The translations under genes and the position numbers were made by a program. Below the pieces are notes generated by a model. That model was given only the letters and a program-made list of their open reading frames with translations, had not been told where the DNA came from and searched no databases. Positions 8,734 to 17,593 of a DNA stretch of 64,000 bases are shown here, one piece after another. Each line of letters starts with the position of its first letter. Position 1 is the stretch's first letter. Origin of the DNA: Microbacterium capsulatum (GTDB lineage: Bacteria; Actinomycetota; Actinomycetes; Actinomycetales; Microbacteriaceae); NCBI RefSeq assembly GCF_030865425.1, contig NZ_JAVFCB010000006.1:124001-188000 (forward strand), given 5' to 3'.

Positions 8734-9213
8734 TCAGGAGTAGCGGTGTCCCCTCCAGACCAGCCATCCCGCCTGGTGCCGGCCGGACGGATCGTGGTGC
8801 GTCCAGTGCACCGTGCCGCCCTTGTCGCTCCACTCGTAGTCGCCGAGGAAGTCGACCCGGTCTCCGGTCGACAGTCCGTCCAGCCGCGGGGCGATGTCGA
8901 TGTTGTGGGCGACGAGGATCGTGATCCCCGCGGGCGTCGTGAGGATGAACCTCTGGTGCCGCGAGCCGCTGTCGTCGTCCGGGAGGATGCGGGTGACGAC
9001 GCCGGCGCCCTGGACCTCCACCCCGCTGCGCCGGCCGTCGAAAAGCGCACGGACGGGGTCGTCGGCTCCCACCGGTGCGCTCACGACCACCGGGGACGGG
9101 GCCGCCACCGGGCCGGGACCGCCCGGGATCCACCCCTGCGCGACGCCGAGGACCGCGAGCGCGCCGACGGCGACGACCGCCGCGATCGCCGTCCACCGCG
9201 CCCTCCGCGTCAC
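8734..9213 (-). CDS. DUF3465-family protein, membrane-anchored or secreted
   Basis: A 159-residue protein beginning VTRRARWTAIAAV followed by one hydrophobic segment, so it is exported or anchored. The rest matches the DUF3465 pattern: GVVTRILPDDDSGSRHQRF, then ILVAHNIDIAPRLDGL, GDRVDFLGDYEW and a C-terminal VHWTHHDPSGRH. The GTG at 9213 is chosen because a TAGGCT box (9226 to 9221 on this strand) sits seven bases upstream, the spacing of a leaderless transcript; a frame from 9252 is longer but has no ribosome site. The family may bind nucleic acid or act as a nuclease; no function is established. It is convergent with the HNH gene. Confidence 0.78.
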   Translation of the reverse strand: MTRRARWTAIAAVVAVGALAVLGVAQGWIPGGPGPVAAPSPVVVSAPVGADDPVRALFDGRRSGVEVQGAGVVTRILPDDDSGSRHQRFILTTPAGITILVAHNIDIAPRLDGLSTGDRVDFLGDYEWSDKGGTVHWTHHDPSGRHQAGWLVWRGHRYS

Positions 9214-9240
9214 GGCGCCCAGCCTAGACCCGAGGGTCTG

Positions 9241-9309
9241 CGGACGAGGCACGACAGGCGCCCGGCCGAGCGGAGCGGACGAGGCACGACGGGCGCCCGG
9301 CCGAGCGGA
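9241..9309. repeat. 34-bp tandem direct repeat
   Basis: Two copies of a 34-base unit beginning CGGACGAGGCACGAC lie at 9241-9274 and 9276-9309 and differ at one base. Further degenerate copies of the ending CCCGGCCGAGCGGA / TGCCCGGCCGAAC follow to about 9400. They fill the divergent-looking gap between the DUF3465 gene and the first dehydrogenase gene; no promoter is evident inside them. Confidence 0.8.
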
Positions 9310-9424
9310 ACCGCATGCCCTCCGTCATTGCCCGGCCGAACCGTTGCCCGTCCGAACCACTGCCCGGCCGAACGGCGATCCGGCGAACCAACGCCGGCCC
9401 GAGACCCGGTCCGAGCCCCGTCCG

Positions 9425-10234
9425 CTACATCCCGGCGTGCTCGAACGCCGTGGTGGGCAGGTCGACGATGTGCGCGCCGCCGTCGACGACGAGAACCGAT
9501 CCGGTCATGTACGACGACTCGGAGGATCCCAGGAAGCGCACCACCGAGGCGATCTCGCCGGGCTGCGCGGGGCGGTGCAGGGGCACGTCGGCGGTGACGG
9601 TGGCGTACGCCTCCTCACGGCTGTCCAGGCCGGCGTGCGCGGCGAACTCGTCCATCTCCTCGTCGGCCATGGGCGTCTGCACCCAGCCCGGGCACACCGC
9701 GTTCACGCGCACGCCGTGCTTGCCGTAGTCGCGGGCGAGGGTGCGGGTGAGCCCGATCAGGGCGTGCTTGCCGACGGTGTACCCCGCGACCGAGGGGCCG
9801 GCGAACAGGCCGGCGAGCGACGAGATCACGACGATCTGCCCCTTGGCCTCGATGAGCGCCGGCAGCGCCTCACGGGCCATCGTGAACGCCGTGGTGAGGT
9901 TCGCCCGGATCGCGGCCTCCCAGCCGGCGTCGTCCGTCTCGCCGACGGGCGCGAACCCGTGCCCTCCGGCGTTCGCCACGAGCACGTCGATCCTCCCGAA
10001 CGTCGAGAGCACCTCGGCGACGGCGTTCCGGGCGTCCTCGGTGGAGGCGGCATCCGCGACGATCGGGTGCGCGCCGACCGCGCGCTGCACCTGGAGGAGC
10101 GGCTCCTCGCGGCGTCCGACGACGACGACGTGCGCTCCCTCCGCGGCGTAGCGGGCGGCGATCGCGGCGCCGATGCCGGTGCCGCCGCCGGTGATGACGA
10201 CGACGCGTCCGGCGGATCCTGCGCTGATGGGCAT
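9425..10234 (-). CDS. Short-chain dehydrogenase/reductase 1
   Basis: A 269-residue classical SDR with the cofactor motif TGGGTGIGAAIA (about residues 16-27), NAGG near residue 90, the catalytic Ser in SSLAGLF and the YTVGK active-site pair, and a C-terminal SYMTGSVLVVDGG. It should oxidise or reduce an alcohol/carbonyl with NAD(P). The ATG at 10234 has AGGAGA just upstream; the frame extends further upstream only through an unrelated region. It is the second gene of a leftward pair with SDR 2; a short tandem repeat sits between them. Confidence 0.92.
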   Translation of the reverse strand: MPISAGSAGRVVVITGGGTGIGAAIAARYAAEGAHVVVVGRREEPLLQVQRAVGAHPIVADAASTEDARNAVAEVLSTFGRIDVLVANAGGHGFAPVGETDDAGWEAAIRANLTTAFTMAREALPALIEAKGQIVVISSLAGLFAGPSVAGYTVGKHALIGLTRTLARDYGKHGVRVNAVCPGWVQTPMADEEMDEFAAHAGLDSREEAYATVTADVPLHRPAQPGEIASVVRFLGSSESSYMTGSVLVVDGGAHIVDLPTTAFEHAGM

Positions 10235-10281
10235 GGGGTCTCCTGTCGTGGGTGGATCTGATGTCGTAGGGGGATCTGAAC

Positions 10282-11028
10282 TCAGGCGGGGAAGCCGGAG
10301 CGGGCACTGAAGCCGAAATCGCTGAGGATCCCGGAGCCGTTCACCGCCGCCGCGCGCGGCGAGGCGAGGTAGACGACGTGCGCGGCGACCTCGTCTGCGC
10401 TCTGCACGGGGAAGGAGCGGGCGGCGAACGCGTCGTCGCCGAGGTCGCCGCGGCTCATCGGGGTGTCCACGATCGACGGCGACACGGTCGTGACGCGCAC
10501 GTCGTCGCCGGCGAGGTCGACGCTGAGCGCGCGGCCGAACTGCACGAGAGCCGCCTTGGACGCGCAGTACGCCGCCATGCCCGGCGAGGCGACGTACGCG
10601 GAATCGCTGGCGACGAGCACGACCGAGGCGGCCGGAGCCTTGCGGAGCGCCGGCAGGGCACGGCGCAGCACGAGGAACGCCCCGGTGACGTTGACGGCGA
10701 ACACGGCCTGCCACGCCGACAGCGACGTCTGTTCGATCCCGGATCCGACCGGGCCGGAGATCCCGGCGCAGCACACCACCGTGTGCAGCGCCCCGAGCAC
10801 GTCGATCGCCCGGTCGACCCCGGCGGCGACGGATCCCTCGTCGGTCACGTCCGCGACGACCGCGACGGATCCGGGGCAGAGCGCGGCGGTGCCCGCGAGG
10901 CCCGCCGCGTCGCGGTCCAGGAGCGCCACGCGGACGCCTTCCGCGGCGAGCGCGCGCGCCACCGCGCGGCCGATTCCACTCGCCGCCCCCGTGACCAGGG
11001 CGGTCCTGCCCTGCAGCTCCAGCTCCAT
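10282..11028 (-). CDS. Short-chain dehydrogenase/reductase 2
   Basis: A 248-residue SDR with the dinucleotide motif TGAASGIGRAVA (about residues 14-25), CCAGISGP in place of NAG, Ser in LVASDSAYV and active-site YCASK. It starts at the ATG at 11028 behind GGAGGGA. It is divergent from the APC permease gene 217 bases away and is followed by SDR 1 on the same strand. The pair probably oxidises alcohol intermediates of the compound imported by the neighbouring transporters; the substrate is not readable. Confidence 0.92.
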   Translation of the reverse strand: MELELQGRTALVTGAASGIGRAVARALAAEGVRVALLDRDAAGLAGTAALCPGSVAVVADVTDEGSVAAGVDRAIDVLGALHTVVCCAGISGPVGSGIEQTSLSAWQAVFAVNVTGAFLVLRRALPALRKAPAASVVLVASDSAYVASPGMAAYCASKAALVQFGRALSVDLAGDDVRVTTVSPSIVDTPMSRGDLGDDAFAARSFPVQSADEVAAHVVYLASPRAAAVNGSGILSDFGFSARSGFPA

Positions 11029-11245
11029 CGCCGTTCCCTCCGGATGCGGACCCGCCCTGGGATGCGGGGCCCGTCCCGCCATCCTGCTCCGAGGCTCCGG
11101 CGACGCGGAGGGCGGCGCCCGCGGGTGTGCGCGCTGGCACCATCGTCCTTCGCTGACGGGCAAGCCGCATCGCCACGCAGGCGGCAGACTCGCTGAAGAC
11201 AGCAACGCACGTCGTCGTGCCCGTCACCCGAGCGAAGGAGCCGAT

Positions 11246-12688
11246 GTGACCACCACCTCAGAACAGGCGCACACCACCCTGCGAACCGGCGCGCTGGGCG
11301 TCGCCGGGATCGTCTTCCTGGTGCTCGCCGCAGTCGCCCCGCTCACCGGCATCGTCGTCGTCGCGTCGCTCGCGATCGCACTCGGCAACGGCGGCGGCGC
11401 TCCGATGTCGTTCTTCCTCGTCGCCGTGATCCTGCTGCTGTTCGCGGTCGGCTACGCGCAGATGTCGAAGCAGCTCGTCAACGCCGGCGGCTTCTACGCG
11501 TTCGTCGTGCGCGGCCTCGGCCGCACGGGCGGGCTCGTGGCGGGCCTCATCGCGACCCTCGGCTACAACTTCTTCGTCGTCGGTACGATCGGCACGAGCG
11601 GCTTCTTCATGCAGACGATCATCAAGGACCTCACCGGTTTCGACCTGAGCTGGATCGTCTGGGGCCTGCTCTCGATCGCGGTCTGCTTCGTCCTCGCCCG
11701 GATCGGCGTGGACTTCTCCTCGAAGGTGCTCGGTGTCTGCCTGGTGCTGGAGACGCTCATGCTCGTCGTCTTCGACATCTCCGTGTTCGTGCAGCGCGGC
11801 TTCGACATCGCCGCGTTCAGCCCGGAGTGGGTGTTCTCCGGATCCCTGCCCATCGGCATGCTGCTCGCCGCGACCGGCTTCCTCGGCTTCGAGGCGACCG
11901 CGCTGTTCGGCGAGGAGGCGAAGGAGCCGCTGCGCACGGTCCCCCGCGCCACCTACACCGCCATCATCGCGATCGCCCTCATCCTCGGCATCACCGCCTG
12001 GGCCGTGGTCAGCGCGATCGGCGTGCCGAAGGCACAGAAGGTCGCCACCGATCACCTCGCGAACGGCGACCTCGTCTTCTCGCTCGCGCAGCGCTACCTC
12101 GGCGGCCCGCTCACCACGGTGATGATGGTCCTGCTGCTGGTCAGCCTGTTCGCCGCCATGCTCGCCTTCCACAACTCCGCCAGCCGCTACCTGTACGCGC
12201 TCGGCCGCGCGCGGGTGCTGCCGAGCGTCCTCGCCCGCACCCGGGAGAGCGGATCGCCCGCGGTCGCCGGGATCGTGCAGGCCGGTTTCGCCGCGATCGT
12301 CGCGGTGATCTTCTTCTTCGCAGGAGCGGATCCGATCCTCACCGTCGTGCCCGCGATGCTCGGCTTCGGCACGCTCAGCGTGCTCATCCTTCAGGGCCTC
12401 GCCGCGCTCTCGATCGTCGTCGCCTTCCGCCGTCAGGGCGACGCCCGCTGGTGGAGCACCTTCATCGCCCCCGGGCTCGGCTTCCTCGGCATCACCGCGA
12501 TCTCGATCCTCGCGATCGTGAACTTCGACATCGTCGCCGGATCCGACGCCCTCGCCATCCGGCTGATGCCACTGCTGCTCGTCCTCGCCCTCGTCGGCGG
12601 GATCGGGTACGCCGCCTACCTGAAGCGCGCGAAGCCCGCCGTGTACGACGGGCTCGCCACCGACCTCGAGAAGGTCGGTGCCCGCTGA
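11246..12688 (+). CDS. APC-superfamily amino acid/amine permease
   Basis: A 480-residue integral membrane protein with about 12 hydrophobic segments. TM1 has the unwound GIVFLVLAAVAPLTGIVVV segment and TM6-like GFLGFEATALFGEEAKEP carries the APC family GFE(a) motif. The GTG at 11246 is used because GAAGGAG (11234-11240) lies five bases before it. It is the first of three rightward genes (permease, MoaF paralog, amidohydrolase). Secondary transporters of this group bring in amino acids, amines or polyamines with cations; the exact substrate is unknown. Confidence 0.9.
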   Translation: MTTTSEQAHTTLRTGALGVAGIVFLVLAAVAPLTGIVVVASLAIALGNGGGAPMSFFLVAVILLLFAVGYAQMSKQLVNAGGFYAFVVRGLGRTGGLVAGLIATLGYNFFVVGTIGTSGFFMQTIIKDLTGFDLSWIVWGLLSIAVCFVLARIGVDFSSKVLGVCLVLETLMLVVFDISVFVQRGFDIAAFSPEWVFSGSLPIGMLLAATGFLGFEATALFGEEAKEPLRTVPRATYTAIIAIALILGITAWAVVSAIGVPKAQKVATDHLANGDLVFSLAQRYLGGPLTTVMMVLLLVSLFAAMLAFHNSASRYLYALGRARVLPSVLARTRESGSPAVAGIVQAGFAAIVAVIFFFAGADPILTVVPAMLGFGTLSVLILQGLAALSIVVAFRRQGDARWWSTFIAPGLGFLGITAISILAIVNFDIVAGSDALAIRLMPLLLVLALVGGIGYAAYLKRAKPAVYDGLATDLEKVGAR

Positions 12689-12735
12689 CCGGGCGTCCGA
12701 CAGACCGCACAACAGACCACACGAAGGAGAGATCC

Positions 12736-13584
12736 ATGACGACCATGAACCCCGCCGACACCTCCACCTGGCTGCCGCTGGACGGCCTCGCCCCCGGATT
12801 CGACGCGAACAAGGCCCCGCACACCACGGCCCTGGCCGGCCGGCGGATCGACGTCACCGCGCCGAACGGCACCCGCATCGCGCACGCCTTCGCCGAGAAC
12901 GAGGTCACCTGGACCTACAGCCCCGGCGAGGGAGACCCGACCGCCCCGGCGACGGACACCGACGCGTACGAAGCGATCGAGGTCGACGACGACCTGTTCT
13001 ACGTGCAGTTCCACCACGACTACAAGCCGAACGAGGCGGTGTCGCTCGTGATCGACCTGCGCGCGGGACGGGTGCTCTCGGTGATCAGCGAGATCCTGCC
13101 CGAGGCGGAGCAGGGACGCACCCGCGTGCAGCACCACTTCGGCACGGCGACCATCGACGGCGTCGAGGTGTCCGGCGCCGAACCGCACCCGACGACCGCC
13201 CTGATCGGCCGGCGCGTCGAGTGGGTGTACAGCGAGGTGCACGCCTACGAGCACGTCTACCTCTCCGAGCGCTGGTACTCGTGGCAGTGCCTGGCCGGCC
13301 CCGAGCGCGGCCTCGCCGACACCGACGAGAACAGCGTGTGGGAGATCCGTCCGGGCATCTACCTGTTCGCGTGGCGCGAGAAGGTCATCCCGTGCGCCTC
13401 GGTGACGATCGCCGACCACCGCGACGTCACCCGGATCCGCTCGCACGGCGTGCTGTTCGGCCTGGACGAGACCGGCGAGATCCCGACGCACTTCACGTTC
13501 GGCGCCTGGGGCCGGCTCATCTCGGTGACCCACCACGCGCCCGAGCTCGAGCCGGCCGGATTCGGCTCCGCGACCGGGGCGTGA
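12736..13584 (+). CDS. MoaF-family protein, paralog 2
   Basis: A 282-residue MoaF-family protein, paralogous to that at 939-1739. The C-terminal halves share YEHVY, an S/RxY step and WQCL (here AYEHVYLSERWYSWQCLAG). The N-terminal half has TTALAGRRIDVTAPNGTRIA, and a second copy, TTALIGRRVEWVYSEV, starts the C-terminal half, so the protein looks internally duplicated. AAGGAGA precedes the ATG. It lies 47 bases after the permease gene, and its stop is one base from the next gene's start. The function is unknown; co-occurrence of two copies with transporters suggests substrate binding or an isomerase/hydratase role. Confidence 0.8.
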   Translation: MTTMNPADTSTWLPLDGLAPGFDANKAPHTTALAGRRIDVTAPNGTRIAHAFAENEVTWTYSPGEGDPTAPATDTDAYEAIEVDDDLFYVQFHHDYKPNEAVSLVIDLRAGRVLSVISEILPEAEQGRTRVQHHFGTATIDGVEVSGAEPHPTTALIGRRVEWVYSEVHAYEHVYLSERWYSWQCLAGPERGLADTDENSVWEIRPGIYLFAWREKVIPCASVTIADHRDVTRIRSHGVLFGLDETGEIPTHFTFGAWGRLISVTHHAPELEPAGFGSATGA

Positions 13585-13585
13585 G

Positions 13586-15229
13586 ATGACCGGGCCCGCC
13601 GACCTCATCGTCACCGCGGCGACGATCCGCACCTCCTCCCCCGCCGGCACCGCCACGGCCTTCGCCGTGCGCGACGGCCGGATCGTCGCGATCGGCGGGG
13701 CCGCCGAGGTCGAGGCGCTCCGGGGCCCGCAGACCCGGTCGCTCTACCTCGGGGACGCGGCGGTCTACCCCGGCTTCGCGGACGTGCACAACCACCACGC
13801 GCTCGCGGGCCGCACCGAGCTCTTCGAGCTCGTGCTGCCGCCGGCGCTGACGCCGGACGAGATCCTCGACCGCGTGCGTGCGAAGGCCGCGACGCTGCCG
13901 GAGGACGCCTGGATCGTCGGCGGGGCCGTCGCCAGCACGGTGCTGCCGACGCTCGCGAACACCGCGGCGCGGCGGCGGTTGGACGAGGCGGCGGGCGGGC
14001 GCCCGGTGATGATCGTGGAGGACTCCCGGCACAACCGCTGGGCGAACTCGCGGGCCCTGGAGCTCGCCGGGATCACCGCGTCGTCGCTTCCCGCGGGCGG
14101 TGTCACGATCCTGGACGACGAGGACGGCACTCCGACCGGGGTGCTGCTGGAGGCGGCGGGGATCCCCGTGCAGGAGGCGTACGACCGCTCGGGCGGGCTC
14201 ACCGCCGAACAGCACCGGATGGCGTCCCGCCACGGCGTGCACCTGGCGAACTCGTACGGGATCACCGCGTTCCAGGACGCCGGCGTCTCCACCGACATCC
14301 TCGGCGCACTGGCCGCGCTGGACGGCGACGGTGAGCTGGACGCGTGGGTCGTGTCCTCGCTGCTGGTGAACGACGAGATCTTCGGGTTCGACCCGGTCGG
14401 ATCCCCGCTCATCGCGCGCGGCGAGGAGTTCCGCACGGCGCACCACCGCCCGGACTTCGTGAAGATCTTCCTGGACGGCGTGCCGCCGGCGCGCACGGCC
14501 TCGTTCCTCGAGCCGTACGTGCCCGACGCCGCACACGGCGCGCACTTCCACGGCGAGACGACGATGGACTTCGATGAGCTCTACGGCTGGCTGCGCCGCG
14601 TCGCCGACCGCGGACTCGGCGCGAAGGTGCACTGCACCGGCGACGGATCCGCCCGGCTCGTCCTGGACGTCGCCGAGCGGCTGCGCGGCGAGGGCGTGAC
14701 CACGCCGATCCAGATCGCGCACGGGCAGTTCCTCGCCCCCTCGGACATCCCCCGTCTCGCGGAGCTCGACGTCGTCGCCGACATCTCGCCGTTCCTCTGG
14801 TTCCCCGGCGTCATCCCGCAGATGCTCACCGAGGTGCTCGGCGAGCGCGCGGAGCACTCCCAGCCGAACCGCGCGCTGCTCGACGCCGGCGCCCTCGTCG
14901 CGGGCGGCTCGGACTGGCCGGTGAGCGAGTCCCCGAACCCGCTCGAGGGCATCCAGGGGCTCGTCACCCGCGCGGATCCGCTGCGCCGGGCGCCGGGCAC
15001 GCTGTGGCCCGAGCAGGCGATCACCGCGGAGGAGGCGCTGCAGGTGTTCACCCGCAACGCCGCCGTCGCCATGGGCCTGGGCGCCGAGACGGGCTCGCTC
15101 GAGGTCGGCAAGTCGGCGGACTTCGTCGTGCTCGACCGCGACGCGATCGGTGGGCCGGCGGACGGCATCGTCGACGCGACCGTGCTGTCCACCTGGTTCG
15201 CCGGCCGCGAGGTGTACACCGCAGGCTGA
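13586..15229 (+). CDS. YtcJ-like metal-dependent amidohydrolase
   Basis: A 547-residue member of the Amidohydro_3/YtcJ group. Metal-binding HNHH occurs in GFADVHNHHALAG (about residues 65-77), further His ligands occur in AKVHCTGDGSA and IQIAHGQF, and the conserved Asp in GGSDWPVSESP. The C-terminal composite domain ends with GKSADFVVLDRD. Family members hydrolyse amides, imides or enamines. The ATG at 13586 follows the MoaF stop directly, implying translational coupling. A strong hairpin follows the stop codon. Confidence 0.9.
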   Translation: MTGPADLIVTAATIRTSSPAGTATAFAVRDGRIVAIGGAAEVEALRGPQTRSLYLGDAAVYPGFADVHNHHALAGRTELFELVLPPALTPDEILDRVRAKAATLPEDAWIVGGAVASTVLPTLANTAARRRLDEAAGGRPVMIVEDSRHNRWANSRALELAGITASSLPAGGVTILDDEDGTPTGVLLEAAGIPVQEAYDRSGGLTAEQHRMASRHGVHLANSYGITAFQDAGVSTDILGALAALDGDGELDAWVVSSLLVNDEIFGFDPVGSPLIARGEEFRTAHHRPDFVKIFLDGVPPARTASFLEPYVPDAAHGAHFHGETTMDFDELYGWLRRVADRGLGAKVHCTGDGSARLVLDVAERLRGEGVTTPIQIAHGQFLAPSDIPRLAELDVVADISPFLWFPGVIPQMLTEVLGERAEHSQPNRALLDAGALVAGGSDWPVSESPNPLEGIQGLVTRADPLRRAPGTLWPEQAITAEEALQVFTRNAAVAMGLGAETGSLEVGKSADFVVLDRDAIGGPADGIVDATVLSTWFAGREVYTAG

Positions 15230-15238
15230 CGCACGACC

Positions 15239-15271
15239 GCCGGCCCCGGGCGATGCGCGCCCGGGGCCGGC
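15239..15271. terminator. Bidirectional GC hairpin terminator
   Basis: A perfect 14-base stem (15239-15252 with 15258-15271) encloses a 5-base loop between the convergent amidohydrolase and sulfatase genes. There is no T-run on either side, as is common in high-GC actinobacteria. Confidence 0.75.
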
Positions 15272-15283
15272 ATCGTGGCGCGG

Positions 15284-17593
15284 TCAGTCCACGAGGTCCT
15301 GCACCTCGCGTGCGATCGCCCGGAGCACGGTCGGGTCCTCGGGCGACCTCTCCCCCGGCAGGTAGTCCACCGCGAGGATCCTTCCGCCGTCGAACCGGAA
15401 CGTCCCGTGCGCCTCGTGCAGGTCCCAGTCGACCGGCCCGCCGTAGTCGTAGCCGACGCTGATCCCCGTGAAGGGCGCCATCCCGAGGAGCATCGGCAGG
15501 TCGTCGATCCGCACCCTCTCGGCGCCGTCGACGTCCACGGCGAAGCTCCAGCGCAGCCCGACGTCGGCGCGCACGCGCAGCACGACCTCGTGCAGGCCTG
15601 GTCCCGGTGCGGCGGCCCGCGCCCGCCGCATGGCGCCGTACGCGTTGTAGCCCAGGAGCAGCTCGCCGTCCTCGAGCGCGAGCAGATAGCCGCCGCCCTG
15701 GTCGCCGTGCGCGACGATCACGCCCGCCGCACCGGGTTCGAGCAGCAGATCGACGTGCACCTCGAACGAGCGCAGCACGGTCAGTCGCGCGGAGCGGAAG
15801 CGCTCGAGCGGAGGGCGGAACGGCACGAGGCGCACGGGCTCGGAGAGCGCCGCCTCGGTGTCCGGACGCACGGTGTGCAGCGTCCCGTCGTCGTCCAGCG
15901 GGAACACCGTGTTCCGCCAGGCCTCCTGACGCCATCGCTCCGCGAGGCCGCGCAGCCGGTCCGGCTCCTGCCACGCCCGGTCGACCGTCTCGGTGGGGTC
16001 GCTGCCGAGATGGTAGAGCTCCCAGACGCCGCCCGCCGCCCCCTCCGCGGCCGAGGGCGGCACCGGCGAGACCGCCTTCCAGTCCCCGTCGACGAGCGCG
16101 CGGCGCCCGATGCACTCGAAGTACTGCCGTTCCCGGCCGGGTGCGGACCGGTCGGCGAGCACGTCGACGATGCTGCTGCCGTCGATCTCGAGCGCCTCGG
16201 CCCCGTTCCACCGCGCCGGCCGGCCCACCCCTGCCAGTTCCAGGAGGGTCGGGGCGAGGTCCGACACGAACACGAACTGGTCGCGGATCCCGGCGGAGGC
16301 GGCCCCCGCGGGCCAGGACACCACGAGGGGCGCATGCACGCCGCCCTCGTAGGTGGTGCCCTTGAAGGATCGGAACGGCGTGTTGGAGACCCGTGCCCAC
16401 CCGGTCGGGTACTGGCCGAAGAGACGGGGGCCGCCGATGTCCTCGATCGGGCGGGGAACGTCGGAGACCCAGCCGTCCGGCACTGCGCCGTGCAGGCCGA
16501 ACTGGGAGAAGTAGCTGCGGGTGCCGCCCGGACCGCCCTCGGCGGTGCCGCCGTTGTCGCTGGCCAGCACGACGATCGTGTTCTCCCGCTCGCCGAGCTC
16601 GTCCAGGCGCGCGAGCAGCCGGCCGAGGCTCTGGTCGATCTCGTCGACGGCCGCGGCGTAGACCTCCATGTGCCGGGCGAAGCGCGCGCGCTCCTCGTCG
16701 GTCAGGGCGTCCCAGTGCGGGATCCGGTCGCCGTCCGCGATCGGATCCGCGGGCAGTGCGGCGTGCGGGGGAACGATCCCCCGGGCGCGCTGGCGGGCGA
16801 AGCGCTCCTCCCGCAGGGCGTTCCATCCCCGCTCGTAGCGTCCGCGGTACTTCTCGATGTCCGCGGCCTTGGCCTGGATCGGCCCGTGCACAGAGGTGTG
16901 CGCGTAGTAGAGGAAGAAGGGTTTGCGGCGGTCGTTCACCCGCAGCTCGTCGATCATCGCGATCGCCCGGTCGGTGAGCTCGTCCGTGAGGAAGAAGCCC
17001 TCGGGGTATTCCGGCACGTCGACGACCGAGTTGTCCTGTACGAGCCGGTGCGGGTGGTGCAGGGAGGTGAAGCCGTCCATCGCCCCGAAGTAGCGGTCGA
17101 ACCCGCGCTGCAGAGGCCAGGAGGAGCGATCGGCGCCGTCGTGCAGCCGGGACTCCAGGGTGAGGTGCCACTTGCCGACCATGAACGTGGCGTAGCCGCC
17201 CGCGCGCAGTGACTCCGCGAGCGTCGGGGCGTCGGCGGGCAGCTCGCAGGCGAATCCCGGGTACCCCGGATCGATGTGCGCGACGTAGCCGAACCCGGCG
17301 CGATGCGGGTTGAGGCCGGTGAGCAGGGCCGCACGGGCGGGCGAGCACATCGGGGCGGTGCGGTAGTTCGTGAACACCCAGCCCTCGTCGGCGAGGCGGT
17401 CGATCACGGGGGTCTCGATCTCGCCGCCGAACGGGCCGAGGTCGCTGAAGCCCAGGTCGTCGACGAGCATGACGACGATGTTCGGCGCGCCGGCCGGCGC
17501 GGTCGCCCTGGCCGGCCAGGAGGGCTCGGACTGCGAGGTGAACTCGCCGACGCGGCCGTCGAACCTCTCGTAGCCGCGGGCGCCCTCGTCCAT
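15284..17593 (-). CDS. Arylsulfatase (type I, formylglycine-dependent)
   Basis: A 769-residue sulfatase. The metal-binding DD lies in VMLVDDLGFSDLG (about residues 41-53), and the formylglycine motif CSPAR at residues 83-87 within MCSPARAALLTG; the second signature is GYATFMVGKWHLT. The Cys must be converted to formylglycine by a separate enzyme not present here. No signal peptide is visible, so it is probably cytoplasmic, matching an importer for intact sulfate esters encoded immediately upstream. The stop of the ATPase gene abuts the ATG with no gap. The length and the extra C-terminal 250 residues fit the large bacterial arylsulfatases. Confidence 0.92.
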   Translation of the reverse strand: MDEGARGYERFDGRVGEFTSQSEPSWPARATAPAGAPNIVVMLVDDLGFSDLGPFGGEIETPVIDRLADEGWVFTNYRTAPMCSPARAALLTGLNPHRAGFGYVAHIDPGYPGFACELPADAPTLAESLRAGGYATFMVGKWHLTLESRLHDGADRSSWPLQRGFDRYFGAMDGFTSLHHPHRLVQDNSVVDVPEYPEGFFLTDELTDRAIAMIDELRVNDRRKPFFLYYAHTSVHGPIQAKAADIEKYRGRYERGWNALREERFARQRARGIVPPHAALPADPIADGDRIPHWDALTDEERARFARHMEVYAAAVDEIDQSLGRLLARLDELGERENTIVVLASDNGGTAEGGPGGTRSYFSQFGLHGAVPDGWVSDVPRPIEDIGGPRLFGQYPTGWARVSNTPFRSFKGTTYEGGVHAPLVVSWPAGAASAGIRDQFVFVSDLAPTLLELAGVGRPARWNGAEALEIDGSSIVDVLADRSAPGRERQYFECIGRRALVDGDWKAVSPVPPSAAEGAAGGVWELYHLGSDPTETVDRAWQEPDRLRGLAERWRQEAWRNTVFPLDDDGTLHTVRPDTEAALSEPVRLVPFRPPLERFRSARLTVLRSFEVHVDLLLEPGAAGVIVAHGDQGGGYLLALEDGELLLGYNAYGAMRRARAAAPGPGLHEVVLRVRADVGLRWSFAVDVDGAERVRIDDLPMLLGMAPFTGISVGYDYGGPVDWDLHEAHGTFRFDGGRILAVDYLPGERSPEDPTVLRAIAREVQDLVD

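Noticed and set aside
939-13584. MoaF proteins as molybdenum cofactor biosynthesis enzymes
   Set aside because: No other cofactor genes or molybdoenzymes are present, and the family name does not come from that pathway as far as I recall.
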